Shown here one piece after another: positions 44,433 through 52,998 of a stretch of 64,000 nt of DNA. The translations under genes were made by a program, and so were the position numbers. Origin of the DNA: Magnetaquicoccus sp039908525 (GTDB lineage: Bacteria > Pseudomonadota > Magnetococcia > Magnetococcales > Magnetaquicoccaceae). Position 1 is the stretch's first letter. Every line of letters begins with the position of its first letter. The stretch is taken from NCBI GenBank assembly GCA_039908525.1, contig JAMOAY010000003.1, forward strand, positions 1-64,000, read 5' to 3'. The notes beneath the pieces were generated by a model. It saw only the letters and a list, made by a program, of their open reading frames with translations, did no database searches and was not told where the DNA came from.

Positions 44433-46034
44433 TTACTTGTAGTTGTAAGGCGTCCACGACGAATCCACCGTGACATCGGCCGCAAAATTGCCCGGTCCGG
44501 GCGGGGTGGCCGTATGGGTCCACTCCAGAGACTTGGAACCCCAAGGATTATCCGCTGCCTTCTCACCACGAGCGGCGCTGATGATCCAGTTGCTGATGGT
44601 CAGGATCATGCCAATGGCCACAATGAACGCACCGATGGTGGCCACCTTGTGATAGTCGGCAAAATGGGCGGGGAACTGGGAATAGTCCCAATACCGCCGG
44701 GGCATCCCCTCCACACCGATGATGAACAACGGCCAGAAGGTGATGTTGACACCGATAAAATTGAACCAGAACCCCAACTTGGCCTGAGACTCGTTCAACA
44801 TGCGGCCGGCAATTTTTGGAAACCAGAAGTCCACGCCGGCAAACACGGCAAAAGAGGCAAACATCCCCATGATAAAGTGGAAATGGGCGTGCGTGAAAGA
44901 TGTCTCACCCAAATGCACCGACATCACGGTCATGGCCAGAGGGATGCCGGTCAATCCACCGACGATCAGCAGATAGAGGGCAGCGGTCCCATAATACATG
45001 GGGGTGTTGAAGGTGATCGCACCCCGGTACAATGTCCCGAACAGCGATATCGTCATGAGACCCACCGGCACAGAGATCAACAGGGTGGTCACCATCTGGG
45101 CGAGACGGATCCAGTCCGGCATCCCCGAATAGTAGAGATGATGCACCCACACCTCACCCGAAATCAGGACGATGCCGCACATGCCATACACCGCCGCCTT
45201 GTAGTTGAAGATGGGGTTTTTGGCCATGGTGGCATAGATTTCGTAGAAGATGCCCATGGCAGGCAGGAAGATGACATAGACCGCCGGATGAGAATAAAAC
45301 CAGAACAGGTTCTGGTACAGCAACACATCCCCCCCATTGCTCGGATCGTAGAAGTGGGTACCCAGATACCGATCCAGCAACAGCAGGGTGACCGCCGCCG
45401 CCAGCACCGGCACAAAGACCAACTGGATGATCAGAGCGGTAAAACAGGACCAGGTGAACATGTTGAGCTGGAACCAGCCCATCCCCGGCGCCCGCATGTA
45501 GATGATGGTCACCAGAAAGTTGACCGAGGCCAGGATGGAAGAGAAACCGATCAGATGCACGGTGAAAACATACAGGGCCAGGTTGCCGCCGGTTTTGATG
45601 GAGTAGGGCGGATAGCCGGTCCACATGACATCCGGCTTGTCAGGCACGACAAAGGTCAGCAAGGCCATGACAATGCCCGCCCAGAACAGCCAGACGGAGA
45701 GGGCGTTGATGCGGGGAAAGGCCACATCCTTGGCCCCGATCATCAAGGGCAGCAGATAGTTGGCGGCAAACCCGGTCAACCCCGGAATGAGAAAGCCCAG
45801 GATCATGGCGGCTCCATGGAAATAGAGCCAGACATTGTACTGTTCCCCACCCGTGTAGACATCCGAGACAATGGTGGCACCAGGAGACATCTGCTCAATG
45901 CGAATCAGCAGTGCCATGATGCCGGCCACCGCAAAGGCGGCAATCGACCCGATCAGGTAAAGGATGCCGATACGTTTGTGATCGGTGGTGAAAATCCACT
46001 CCGACAGTTTGAAGCCCGACGATGGTGTACTCAT
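44433..46034 (-). CDS. coxA: Cytochrome c oxidase subunit I (A2-type by motif)
   Basis: Catalytic subunit of an aa3-type terminal oxidase. The 533-residue, 12-helix protein has the haem a ligand region YFHGAAMI, CuB ligands in VWVHHLYYSG, and haem a3/a ligands in HAHFHF. The helix VI motif is YSHPAVY (Tyr247-Ser248-His249-Pro250-Ala251), that is, the D-channel Glu is replaced by Ala with a preceding Tyr-Ser pair, the mark of A2-type oxidases. The cross-linked Tyr253 is kept. The K-channel Lys position reads TFNTPM (Asn343). Upstream are coxB, sco and coxC. Confidence 0.95.
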   Translation of the reverse strand: MSTPSSGFKLSEWIFTTDHKRIGILYLIGSIAAFAVAGIMALLIRIEQMSPGATIVSDVYTGGEQYNVWLYFHGAAMILGFLIPGLTGFAANYLLPLMIGAKDVAFPRINALSVWLFWAGIVMALLTFVVPDKPDVMWTGYPPYSIKTGGNLALYVFTVHLIGFSSILASVNFLVTIIYMRAPGMGWFQLNMFTWSCFTALIIQLVFVPVLAAAVTLLLLDRYLGTHFYDPSNGGDVLLYQNLFWFYSHPAVYVIFLPAMGIFYEIYATMAKNPIFNYKAAVYGMCGIVLISGEVWVHHLYYSGMPDWIRLAQMVTTLLISVPVGLMTISLFGTLYRGAITFNTPMYYGTAALYLLIVGGLTGIPLAMTVMSVHLGETSFTHAHFHFIMGMFASFAVFAGVDFWFPKIAGRMLNESQAKLGFWFNFIGVNITFWPLFIIGVEGMPRRYWDYSQFPAHFADYHKVATIGAFIVAIGMILTISNWIISAARGEKAADNPWGSKSLEWTHTATPPGPGNFAADVTVDSSWTPYNYK

Positions 46035-46087
46035 TCGCTCAATTCCTTCCGAACATACGTTGAAGGTCCATGATTTGCCCCAGGTAA

Positions 46088-46825
46088 TCAGCCCTTGCCC
46101 TGTTTCATACCCGCCAACCAGGCATCAAACTCCGCCTGGGGAACTGCCTTGACTTTTGCCCACATAAAGGAATGCCGATTGCCGCAATACTCAGCACAGG
46201 TTGCCAACGTCTCGCCGGCGACCTTGGGGTGGAACCACAGATAGGTCACACGACCGGGCATCAAATCCTCCTTGACCCGATACTCGGGCAGAAAGAAGGA
46301 GTGGACGACATCGGTCGAGGTCATGCGCAACACCACAGGCTTGCCCGCAGGAACCACCAGGCCGTCCCCCGTCCGGGAATCGGGATCGAAGGTGGTGACC
46401 ACACCGTTCTCGTACTCGAACGTCCAACTCCACATGCTCCCGGTGACTTTGACCTCCAGCGCATTCCGGGGCACGGCGCGATATTCGGCAAACACCGTCC
46501 ACCCCTTGGCGGCCAGGTAAAAGTCATCGGCCAGGAAGAGAAAGGCAGGGATCACCGCAAATCCAATGGCCGCCAGAGGGGTCAACTTCGGGGCATCGCC
46601 CACCTGACCGGGGCGGGTGGCTCTGTACTTGAACACCCAGTACAACCCGGCCGCGAGAAACACCCCGCCGATGATAAACAGATCAATCAATACATCGCGC
46701 CACAGATGGTTCCAACTGGTCGCCGGATCCGGCACGCCCGCCCCCGCATGTGCCAGAAGAGCCGGCAAACCGATCCCCACCAGGAGCGTTGCGAAGAGTA
46801 CCCGTTTCATGGATGTTTTTCTCAT
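46088..46825 (-). CDS. coxB: Cytochrome c oxidase subunit II
   Basis: Carries the CuA centre that receives electrons from cytochrome c. The 245-residue protein has a signal sequence, two membrane helices (about 38-60 and 82-100), and a cupredoxin domain with the CuA site: His in DVVHSFFLP, and CAEYCGNRHSFM with two Cys, His and Met. No C-terminal haem domain, so it is not of the caa3 form. The start overlaps the sco stop by 4 bases (ATGA). A second Met at codon 6 is possible. Confidence 0.95.
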   Translation of the reverse strand: MRKTSMKRVLFATLLVGIGLPALLAHAGAGVPDPATSWNHLWRDVLIDLFIIGGVFLAAGLYWVFKYRATRPGQVGDAPKLTPLAAIGFAVIPAFLFLADDFYLAAKGWTVFAEYRAVPRNALEVKVTGSMWSWTFEYENGVVTTFDPDSRTGDGLVVPAGKPVVLRMTSTDVVHSFFLPEYRVKEDLMPGRVTYLWFHPKVAGETLATCAEYCGNRHSFMWAKVKAVPQAEFDAWLAGMKQGKG

Positions 46826-47655
46826 TGTCCAGTGTCCTTGCGACGATAGAATAGACGATAAATGGTCAACGATCCCACCAGCAGACCAATCCCCAGCAAA
46901 AAAGAGCCCACACCCACGAACACCGGAATGCTCAACGTGTAGCGTCCTTCTTTAAAATTATAACTATAACAAAGGCTCACCAGATAATCGATCGTCTCGG
47001 AGGGGCGAAACAGGTTGGACTTCGCCTCCAGGAGCGCCAGTTCCACATCCTTGGCGGTTGCCTTCGTTACATTGAGATACCGCGCCACCCTGCCCTCTGC
47101 GGTCAAAAAAATCAGGAGGGTGGGGTGAAAAAAGGTCTTGTCTCGCGGCGACCAGAAATACTTGTATCCCAACCGGCCCAACTCCTGCGGGATCGCATCG
47201 GCATCCTGAAACAGGGTCACGTGCCAGCCCGACACCCCCTCTCCGGGCAAGCCCATGTGACGGGAGAAGGCATGCACGGTCTCCAGGGTATCGTTCTTGT
47301 CGAACGAGACGAACAGAACCTGGAAATCCTTCCCCGCCTGCAGCGACTTGACCTCCTGCGTCAAGCCCCGGAGCGCCCCGCCAACGGTGAAACAGGAGCC
47401 ATCGCAGGTGTAGTAGGCCGGCACCAGGATCACGGGCAGGTTGGGCAGTTCCGCAAACTTCAACGGCTTCCCGGTGGCATCCAACAACGTCAACTCGTTG
47501 CCAAACCGGACCCCCAGATACTTCTCTTCATCGACACGAAACAGACCGGGATCGATCTCGGAGAACTCCGTGGGCTTGGAGAAGGCCCATCCCCCTGCGG
47601 TACTGCCCACCCACAGCAACAAGGTGACAAGCAGCACCCACCCACGGCACCTCAT
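46822..47655 (-). CDS. Sco1/SenC-type copper chaperone with C-terminal anchor
   Basis: Delivers copper to CuA of CoxB. The 277-residue protein has a signal peptide, a thioredoxin-fold domain with the CxxxC copper motif (TCDGSC) and the distal His ligand (TFFHPTLL), then an added C-terminal membrane helix near 243-265 (VGSFLLGIGLLVGSLTIY). Typical Sco proteins are shorter and anchored only at the N-terminus. The frame is open to 47715; the ATG at 47655 gives a normal signal peptide. It lies directly between coxC and coxB. Confidence 0.85.
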   Translation of the reverse strand: MRCRGWVLLVTLLLWVGSTAGGWAFSKPTEFSEIDPGLFRVDEEKYLGVRFGNELTLLDATGKPLKFAELPNLPVILVPAYYTCDGSCFTVGGALRGLTQEVKSLQAGKDFQVLFVSFDKNDTLETVHAFSRHMGLPGEGVSGWHVTLFQDADAIPQELGRLGYKYFWSPRDKTFFHPTLLIFLTAEGRVARYLNVTKATAKDVELALLEAKSNLFRPSETIDYLVSLCYSYNFKEGRYTLSIPVFVGVGSFLLGIGLLVGSLTIYRLFYRRKDTGQ

Positions 47656-47678
47656 CCCTGTCTCACCCACCTCCCGCG

Positions 47679-48449
47679 CTACCAGTAGTAGACCTGGGAT
47701 GCCACGAAGAACCACACAATATCGACGAAATGCCAGTACAGGCCGGCACAGAAGGCCAGGTACTTGTTGGTCAACCCCTTCATGGCCGCCAGCAGCACCG
47801 TCAGAAAAACCCCAAGCCCCACCAGGACATGGGAGGCATGAAAGCCGGTGATGGCGTAAAAGGCCGTGCTGTAGGCGTTGGTGGCTGGGGTGAAGTTCTG
47901 GTGCATCAGGTGCGAATACTCATACCAGGTGCAGCCCAGGAACACCGCGCCCAGCACGATGGAGATCAACACCCAGTTGCGAAACCCGCCCACGTCGTTC
48001 TCCCGCAGTTTGACCTCGGCGGCGTGGTAGGTCAGGCTGGAGGCGACCAGGATGACGGTCATGATGATCGGCAGGATCAGGTTGAGCTCCTTGGGCGTGC
48101 CCGCCGGCGGCCAGTCACCCCCTGCGGAAAGCCGCATGGTCCAATATCCCGCAAACAGGGAGAGGAAAATGAACACCTCCGAGACGATGAAGATGGGCAG
48201 CGCCGCAGGGGAGAGCCCCTCCACCAGGGGCTTGTGGGTCAGACCCTCCCCCGTCCATTTGGCAATGCCCGCCACCAACAACGGAACACCGATGCCCGCG
48301 CTGAGCACGGTCATCATGAGGCTGTGATAGCTGAACCACCCGATAAAAGCGAGCGCCACCAGAAACATCAAACCGAACGCCACCAGCAAGGGAGCGACAC
48401 TGGTCTCCCAATGGTGTGCTTGGCCATGGCCCGACGCGGAATTCATCAT
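47679..48449 (-). CDS. coxC: Cytochrome c oxidase subunit III
   Basis: A 256-residue protein with about seven helices. Motifs include FIVSEVFIFLSLFAGYW with the conserved Glu, the FHASHVLVGLG loop and the C-terminal YWHFVDIVWFFVASQVYYW. It is the first gene of coxC-sco-coxB-coxA-orf64-ctaB; in many proteobacteria coxC is last, so the order is inverted. A GAGGGAG site precedes the ATG. Confidence 0.94.
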   Translation of the reverse strand: MMNSASGHGQAHHWETSVAPLLVAFGLMFLVALAFIGWFSYHSLMMTVLSAGIGVPLLVAGIAKWTGEGLTHKPLVEGLSPAALPIFIVSEVFIFLSLFAGYWTMRLSAGGDWPPAGTPKELNLILPIIMTVILVASSLTYHAAEVKLRENDVGGFRNWVLISIVLGAVFLGCTWYEYSHLMHQNFTPATNAYSTAFYAITGFHASHVLVGLGVFLTVLLAAMKGLTNKYLAFCAGLYWHFVDIVWFFVASQVYYW

Positions 48450-48526
48450 GCTGCACTCCCTCGTTGCGTTAGTTGGTTATTTCCTGCGTGCGGTGGACGG
48501 CACGACCGGCCTCCACCGCGCCGCGG

Positions 48527-48556
48527 ATTAGAACATGACTGATCCTTGACAGTCAA
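48527..48556 (-). promoter_or_regulatory. Candidate promoter of the cox operon
   Basis: Minus strand: -35 TTGACT (48551-48556), 18-bp spacer, -10 TCTAAT (48527-48532), predicted start near 48520, about 70 bases before coxC. Confidence 0.5.
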
Positions 48557-48583
48557 CCAAATTTTCCGATCATCCAGAAATAT

Positions 48584-48602
48584 TTCTGATGGCAGATCAG
48601 AA
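48584..48602. promoter_or_regulatory. Inverted repeat upstream of the cox promoter
   Basis: TTCTGAT-ggcag-ATCAGAA, perfect 7-bp arms, just upstream of the candidate -35 box within an AT-rich stretch. Position fits an activator or repressor site. It could instead be part of the ubiD-gene 3' end. Confidence 0.4.
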
Positions 48603-48693
48603 GTCGTCTGTCATTTTTTGTTATCATTTTATCACAACTTAATCACAGCCGATCGGACACCATCGGAATGTTGACGAATGACAGGCAGCTCCC

Positions 48694-50532
48694 TCATGGC
48701 AGGGCCTTGCCGGACCCCGGCAATCCGTATGCCGGCCATCTCCGGCTGACCTGTTCCACCACCTTTTCGTCCATGGTCAATTTTCTGCCCCAGAGGCGGC
48801 CGGTGTCCGCCTTGCAGGTGGCATCCAGGGCAAAACGGCCGCTGGCCGGGTCCAGAACCAGATCCCGACCGGGGTCGGCGCGGCTGGCGATGGCCCACAG
48901 CAGATCCTCCCAGGAGGCGGGGTCGATATCGCTGTCCACCACCCACACCTGATCGGCGCCGGCACCCGGCGGGGCGGCCTCCTGGATGCGGTGAATGGCC
49001 TGCAGCCCCTCCCCTCTCCCCTCCCCGGCCACCTGGACGATGGCCATGCGACCACCGGGCAAACAGTGGATGGCGCGAATGAAGGGCGCCTCCGCACACA
49101 GTGGTCCGATCCAGTTCCGGTCGTCGGACAGGAGGGGCAGAGGGGCAACCGCCAGCCGTTCCGGGCCGATCTTGCGCGTGGCATCCAGCCCCACCTTGCC
49201 GCCCAGACCCGCCAGGGGTGAGGCAAAATCCAGGTAGTCAATCGGTGTGTGGGTAAACCGCTGAATATCCCGCCCGCTGTGGAGATTCACGCCGATCGCC
49301 TCCATCACCGCCGGCCAGCGCTCCACCGCCACGTCGGCATCGACGACGATGATCATCTTGGTGTACAAAAACTGTCGGAGAAATCCCCAGATGCCGGCCA
49401 TCACCCGAAAGGCGTGGCCTGGGTAGGCCTTGGCCAGGGAGACCACCGCCACCCGATAGGAGCAGGCCTCCATGGGGAGGTGGAAGCGCTCGATTTCGGG
49501 AAACTGCTGACGCAACAGGGGCACGAACAAACGGTTGAGGGCCAGACCGAGAAGGGCGGGTTCGTCCGGGGGGCGCCCCGTGTAGGTGCTCAGGTAAAGA
49601 GGCTGGGAGCGCATGGTGACACAGTGGACCGTGAAGACCGGAAACGGTTCCACCTCGTTGTAGTAGCCGGTGTGGTCGCCGAAGGGCCCCTCGGGGGCCT
49701 GCTCCTGGAGATCCACCACCCCTTCCAGGATGATTTCGGCATGGGCGGGGACCGGCAGGGGAACGGTCAGGGCGGCGGCGGTCTCCACCGACTGCCCCCG
49801 GATCAGGCCGGCAAAGGCGTACTCGGAGAGGGTTTCCGGCAGCGGGGTGACGGCGGCCAGCAGGGTGGCAGGGTCGCAACCGATGGCCACCGCCACCGGC
49901 AGGCGGCTGCCGTGGGCCCGGGCATGCTGGGCGCCGCCCCGGTGTTTGAGCCAGCGCATGATCAGACGGTTGGGACCGAGCAGCTGCATGCGGTAGATGC
50001 CGATGTTGATCGGTCCCCCGTGGGGGGCCTGGGTGATCACCAGCGGCCAGGTGATCAAAGGGGCGGCATCCTCCGGCCAGCAGGTCTGGATGGGCAGGCG
50101 GCGCAGGTCCACCTGGTCACCGCGCCAGACCCGTGTCTGACAGGGGGGGTTGCGCAGGGTGCGGGTGGGCATGTGGCGCACACGGCTCAGGCGTGACAGC
50201 AGGGCCCCCGCTTCACGCAGACTCCTGGGGGGATCCGGCTGTTTGAGTTGCGCCAGCAGGCGCCCCAGCTCTTCCAACTCCTCCAGGGTACGGCCCAGCC
50301 CCAGCCCCACCCGCTCCTGGGTGCCGAACAGGTTGGCCAGCACCGGCATCTCATGCCCCCTGACCCGTTCAAACAACACGGCGGGCCCCTGTTCGGCCAG
50401 CAAACGGCGGCAGATCTCGGTCATTTCCAGCTGCGGATCCACCTCCACCGGCACACGGACCAGCTGGCCCCGGGCCTCCAGGAAGGCGGCAAAACCGCGC
50501 AGATCGACGAAAGATTTGGGAGCAACGGGCAC
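48694..50532 (-). CDS. UbiD-family decarboxylase
   Basis: A 612-residue prenylated-FMN-dependent decarboxylase. The family core is clear: EICRRLLAEQGPAVLFE, LGPNRLIMRW (substrate region), EGPFGDHTGYYNEVEPFPVF and TYTGRPPDEPALLG. It is about 115 residues longer than the classical E. coli UbiD, in the range of the longer UbiD-like group. Being next to ubiE-ubiJ-ubiB suggests 3-polyprenyl-4-hydroxybenzoate decarboxylation for ubiquinone. The prenyl-FMN synthase ubiX is not in the window. Confidence 0.85.
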   Translation of the reverse strand: MPVAPKSFVDLRGFAAFLEARGQLVRVPVEVDPQLEMTEICRRLLAEQGPAVLFERVRGHEMPVLANLFGTQERVGLGLGRTLEELEELGRLLAQLKQPDPPRSLREAGALLSRLSRVRHMPTRTLRNPPCQTRVWRGDQVDLRRLPIQTCWPEDAAPLITWPLVITQAPHGGPINIGIYRMQLLGPNRLIMRWLKHRGGAQHARAHGSRLPVAVAIGCDPATLLAAVTPLPETLSEYAFAGLIRGQSVETAAALTVPLPVPAHAEIILEGVVDLQEQAPEGPFGDHTGYYNEVEPFPVFTVHCVTMRSQPLYLSTYTGRPPDEPALLGLALNRLFVPLLRQQFPEIERFHLPMEACSYRVAVVSLAKAYPGHAFRVMAGIWGFLRQFLYTKMIIVVDADVAVERWPAVMEAIGVNLHSGRDIQRFTHTPIDYLDFASPLAGLGGKVGLDATRKIGPERLAVAPLPLLSDDRNWIGPLCAEAPFIRAIHCLPGGRMAIVQVAGEGRGEGLQAIHRIQEAAPPGAGADQVWVVDSDIDPASWEDLLWAIASRADPGRDLVLDPASGRFALDATCKADTGRLWGRKLTMDEKVVEQVSRRWPAYGLPGSGKALP

Positions 50533-50551
50533 GACGTATCTCCACAGACTA

Positions 50552-51037
50552 TCAGAGTGTGGGCATGTTCCGCTCTGCCCAGGCGGCCAGATGCTGGTGG
50601 ATCTCCTCCAGCAGGGGGGTATGGGCGACGCACGCTCTCAGGCTGTTCATGAGCTGTTCGGGTCTGTCCGGATACTCGTGCGCCGTCTGGTTGCGCAGAT
50701 GCCGCAGTGCCACCCACTGGTCGGCCGAGGGGATCATGCCCCGTTTTTCCGCCCGGTTGAGGAGATCCAACAATGTGTCCTGCTCCCGCCAGTCCAGTGC
50801 ATGTTGCATCAAAGCGGGCAACAGGCGCACGCCCAGGGCATCCTGCAAGCGACCGAACCGAAACACCAGTTGGTCCAACGTCCGTACCTGCGTCTCGGTC
50901 AAGGAATCCGGAGAGTCGCCCTGCAAGGCGGCAAAGTCGACGGCCTCCAACCACGCGGCATGCAACCGCTGGCGATGTTTGGCACACTCCCACACGGCCG
51001 CGCGCACCCTGGCCTGCAGAATTTCCTCATGATTCAC
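50552..51037 (-). CDS. hepT: HepT-like HEPN toxin
   Basis: A 161-residue mostly helical HEPN-domain protein with the RNase motif RNQTAHEY, matching the R-x4-H-x-Y signature; the Tyr is the residue that MntA-type antitoxins modify with AMP in characterised systems. The start is GTG at 51037, overlapping the stop of the antitoxin gene (GTGA). Its chain ends 19 bases before the UbiD-family start, on the same strand. Confidence 0.8.
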   Translation of the reverse strand: MNHEEILQARVRAAVWECAKHRQRLHAAWLEAVDFAALQGDSPDSLTETQVRTLDQLVFRFGRLQDALGVRLLPALMQHALDWREQDTLLDLLNRAEKRGMIPSADQWVALRHLRNQTAHEYPDRPEQLMNSLRACVAHTPLLEEIHQHLAAWAERNMPTL

Positions 51038-51339
51038 AACAAAACCCCCGTTTCTGCCGCGACACGGTGAATAAGGCGTGGCGCTTCTCCGGCACCAGGG
51101 GCCGTGACCACGTCGATGCGCTGTTCCCCGAGCTTGAACTGCGCCTGGATCACAAAACGGTCGACAACCCCCGGCAACTCGCGCGCAGTCTGTGCATAGC
51201 CGGTGATGTACAGGTCGATATCCCCACCGCGCCGCCGGTCGTCGGTGCGGGAACCGAACAACCATGCCTGCGCCTGGGAACCGAACAGCTCGGTGGTGAG
51301 CTGCTTGAATACCGCGATCTGTTCTGTGGTCAGACGCAT
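51034..51339 (-). CDS. mntA: MntA-like minimal nucleotidyltransferase antitoxin
   Basis: A 101-residue minimal nucleotidyltransferase with the signature GSRTDDRRRGGDIDLY (GSx10-ish DxD), where the Asp pair binds metal, and a third acidic residue in RIDVVT. It is encoded just before and overlapping hepT, the standard MntA-HepT order. MntA inactivates HepT by adding AMP. The frame is open upstream to 51414; the ATG at 51339 fits the family length. Confidence 0.82.
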   Translation of the reverse strand: MRLTTEQIAVFKQLTTELFGSQAQAWLFGSRTDDRRRGGDIDLYITGYAQTARELPGVVDRFVIQAQFKLGEQRIDVVTAPGAGEAPRLIHRVAAETGVLL

Positions 51340-51533
51340 GGCAACCACACCTCCCAACGTTCTCCCGCTTGCGGCACCCCGATCCTGTGGGCCAGTGTAG
51401 TCCATGGTTGGCAAAAAATCGAGTCAACCACGCGCCGATCGTCAAACTATTTCATGAATGCTTCCCCCCGGACCCTTCTGGCGGTAGAATCCTCCCGGTA
51501 TGTGAGCGGACGGCCTTTTTCGGGAGTATCGGC

Positions 51534-52283
51534 ATGACCCATCCCACCATGACCCACTTCGGTTTCAGCGAGGTTCCCCTGGCCGACAAGGTGGCCAAAG
51601 TCAGACAGGTGTTTGACTCTGTGGCAGGCAACTACGACCTGATGAATGATCTCATGTCACTGGGGGTGCACCGCCTGTGGAAACAGTTTGCCATTCGCCG
51701 CCTGCACATCAAACCCGGCCAGCGAATCCTGGATGTGGCAGGGGGTACCGGAGATTTGGCGCGTCTGATGCATGAGCGCCTGCAGGGCGAGGGGATGATC
51801 ACCCTCTACGACATCAACGCCAGCATGCTGGAGCGTGGTCGGCAACGTTTGGTGGATGAGGGGCGCATCCAGGGGCTCTACTGGGTGCAGGGTGATGCCG
51901 AAGAGTTGCCTTTTCCGGACAACTGCTTCCACGCCGTGACGATCGGTTTTGGCATTCGCAATGTGACCCAGGTGGAGGCTGCGTTCCGGGAGATGGTGCG
52001 GGTACTGCGCCCCGGCGGGCAGCTGCTCTGTCTGGAGTTTTCCCATCTGGCCATTCCCTTCCTGGAGCCGCTCTACGAAGCCTATTCGTTCAAGGTGTTG
52101 CCGGAACTGGGTCACTGGGTGGCCAAAGACCGGGCGGCCTACCAGTATCTGGCGGAGTCGATCCGCCGTTTTCCCGACCAGGAGCGGATCCGCGCCCTGC
52201 TGGAGTCCTGCGGCCTGTTTGGGGTCCGTTATCACAATCTCAGTGCCGGTATTGCGGCGGTCCACGTTGGCAGAAAGGTCTGA
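51534..52283 (+). CDS. ubiE: Ubiquinone/menaquinone C-methyltransferase UbiE
   Basis: SAM-dependent C-methylation of the quinone ring. The 249-residue protein has VFDSVAGNYDLMNDLMSLG, motif I (ILDVAGGTGDLARL), and IGFGIRNV. The start MTHPTMTHFGFSEVP fits the family; the frame is open to 51369. First of a tight ubiE-ubiJ-ubiB operon (3 and 7 base gaps), divergent from mntA. Confidence 0.95.
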   Translation: MTHPTMTHFGFSEVPLADKVAKVRQVFDSVAGNYDLMNDLMSLGVHRLWKQFAIRRLHIKPGQRILDVAGGTGDLARLMHERLQGEGMITLYDINASMLERGRQRLVDEGRIQGLYWVQGDAEELPFPDNCFHAVTIGFGIRNVTQVEAAFREMVRVLRPGGQLLCLEFSHLAIPFLEPLYEAYSFKVLPELGHWVAKDRAAYQYLAESIRRFPDQERIRALLESCGLFGVRYHNLSAGIAAVHVGRKV

Positions 52284-52286
52284 TCC

Positions 52287-52991
52287 ATGACATCCTGGTT
52301 CGTCTCTCCCCTCAAATGGCTGCCCCAACCGTTGACGGCCGTCACCCTGGGCATCACCCTCAATCTGTTTTTTCAGCGCTATCCCGAACTGAAAGAGCGT
52401 CTGGCGGAGTTGGCGGGCAAAATCTTTCAGTTCGAGGTGGAGGATCTGCAGCACGCCTTTTTCATGGTGGTGGATGAGGGGGGCACCGTGCGCATCCACA
52501 CCTACTCCGACAGCGTGCCACACGTCACCATGGCGGGCAGCAGCCAGGCCTTCCTCTCGCTGCTGTTCAACACCAGAGACCCGGACTCCCTGTTTTTCTC
52601 CAGGGAGCTGAAACTGTCCGGGGAGACCGACACCGGCCTGCATTTCAAAAACATTCTGGACAATGTGGAGATTGACTGGGAAAAAGAGCTGCGCCCCTGG
52701 ATGGGGTCGATCGGCGCCCGGGCGACTGTCCGCACGCTGGAGCAGTTGCAACGGGCCAAAGAGCAGGGCTGGGAGCGGGCCGAGACCGAACTGGAGGCGT
52801 GGCTGAAGGCGCGTGGCGTCCCCCGCCAGGCCCAGGGGATGGCCCTGCGGGGGGAGGTGGAGGCGCTGGTGGCCATGACCGAGCGACTGGAACGCGCGAT
52901 TTCCCGGGTGGAGCGCAAGCGGTCTCTGGCCCAGTCTGCGGCAGCGGCCCAGGCGGCGGCCGCCGACACGACGCCCCACCATCCATCCTGA
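52287..52991 (+). CDS. ubiJ: Ubiquinone biosynthesis accessory factor UbiJ
   Basis: A 234-residue protein with an N-terminal SCP2 lipid-binding domain (about 15-115; FFQRYPELKERLAELAGK, TRDPDSLFFSRELKLSG) and a C-terminal coiled coil. UbiJ binds polyprenyl intermediates in the Ubi metabolon and works with UbiK. Its place between ubiE and ubiB is the usual order in gammaproteobacteria and some others. Confidence 0.88.
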   Translation: MTSWFVSPLKWLPQPLTAVTLGITLNLFFQRYPELKERLAELAGKIFQFEVEDLQHAFFMVVDEGGTVRIHTYSDSVPHVTMAGSSQAFLSLLFNTRDPDSLFFSRELKLSGETDTGLHFKNILDNVEIDWEKELRPWMGSIGARATVRTLEQLQRAKEQGWERAETELEAWLKARGVPRQAQGMALRGEVEALVAMTERLERAISRVERKRSLAQSAAAAQAAAADTTPHHPS

Positions 52992-52998
52992 GCCCTCC

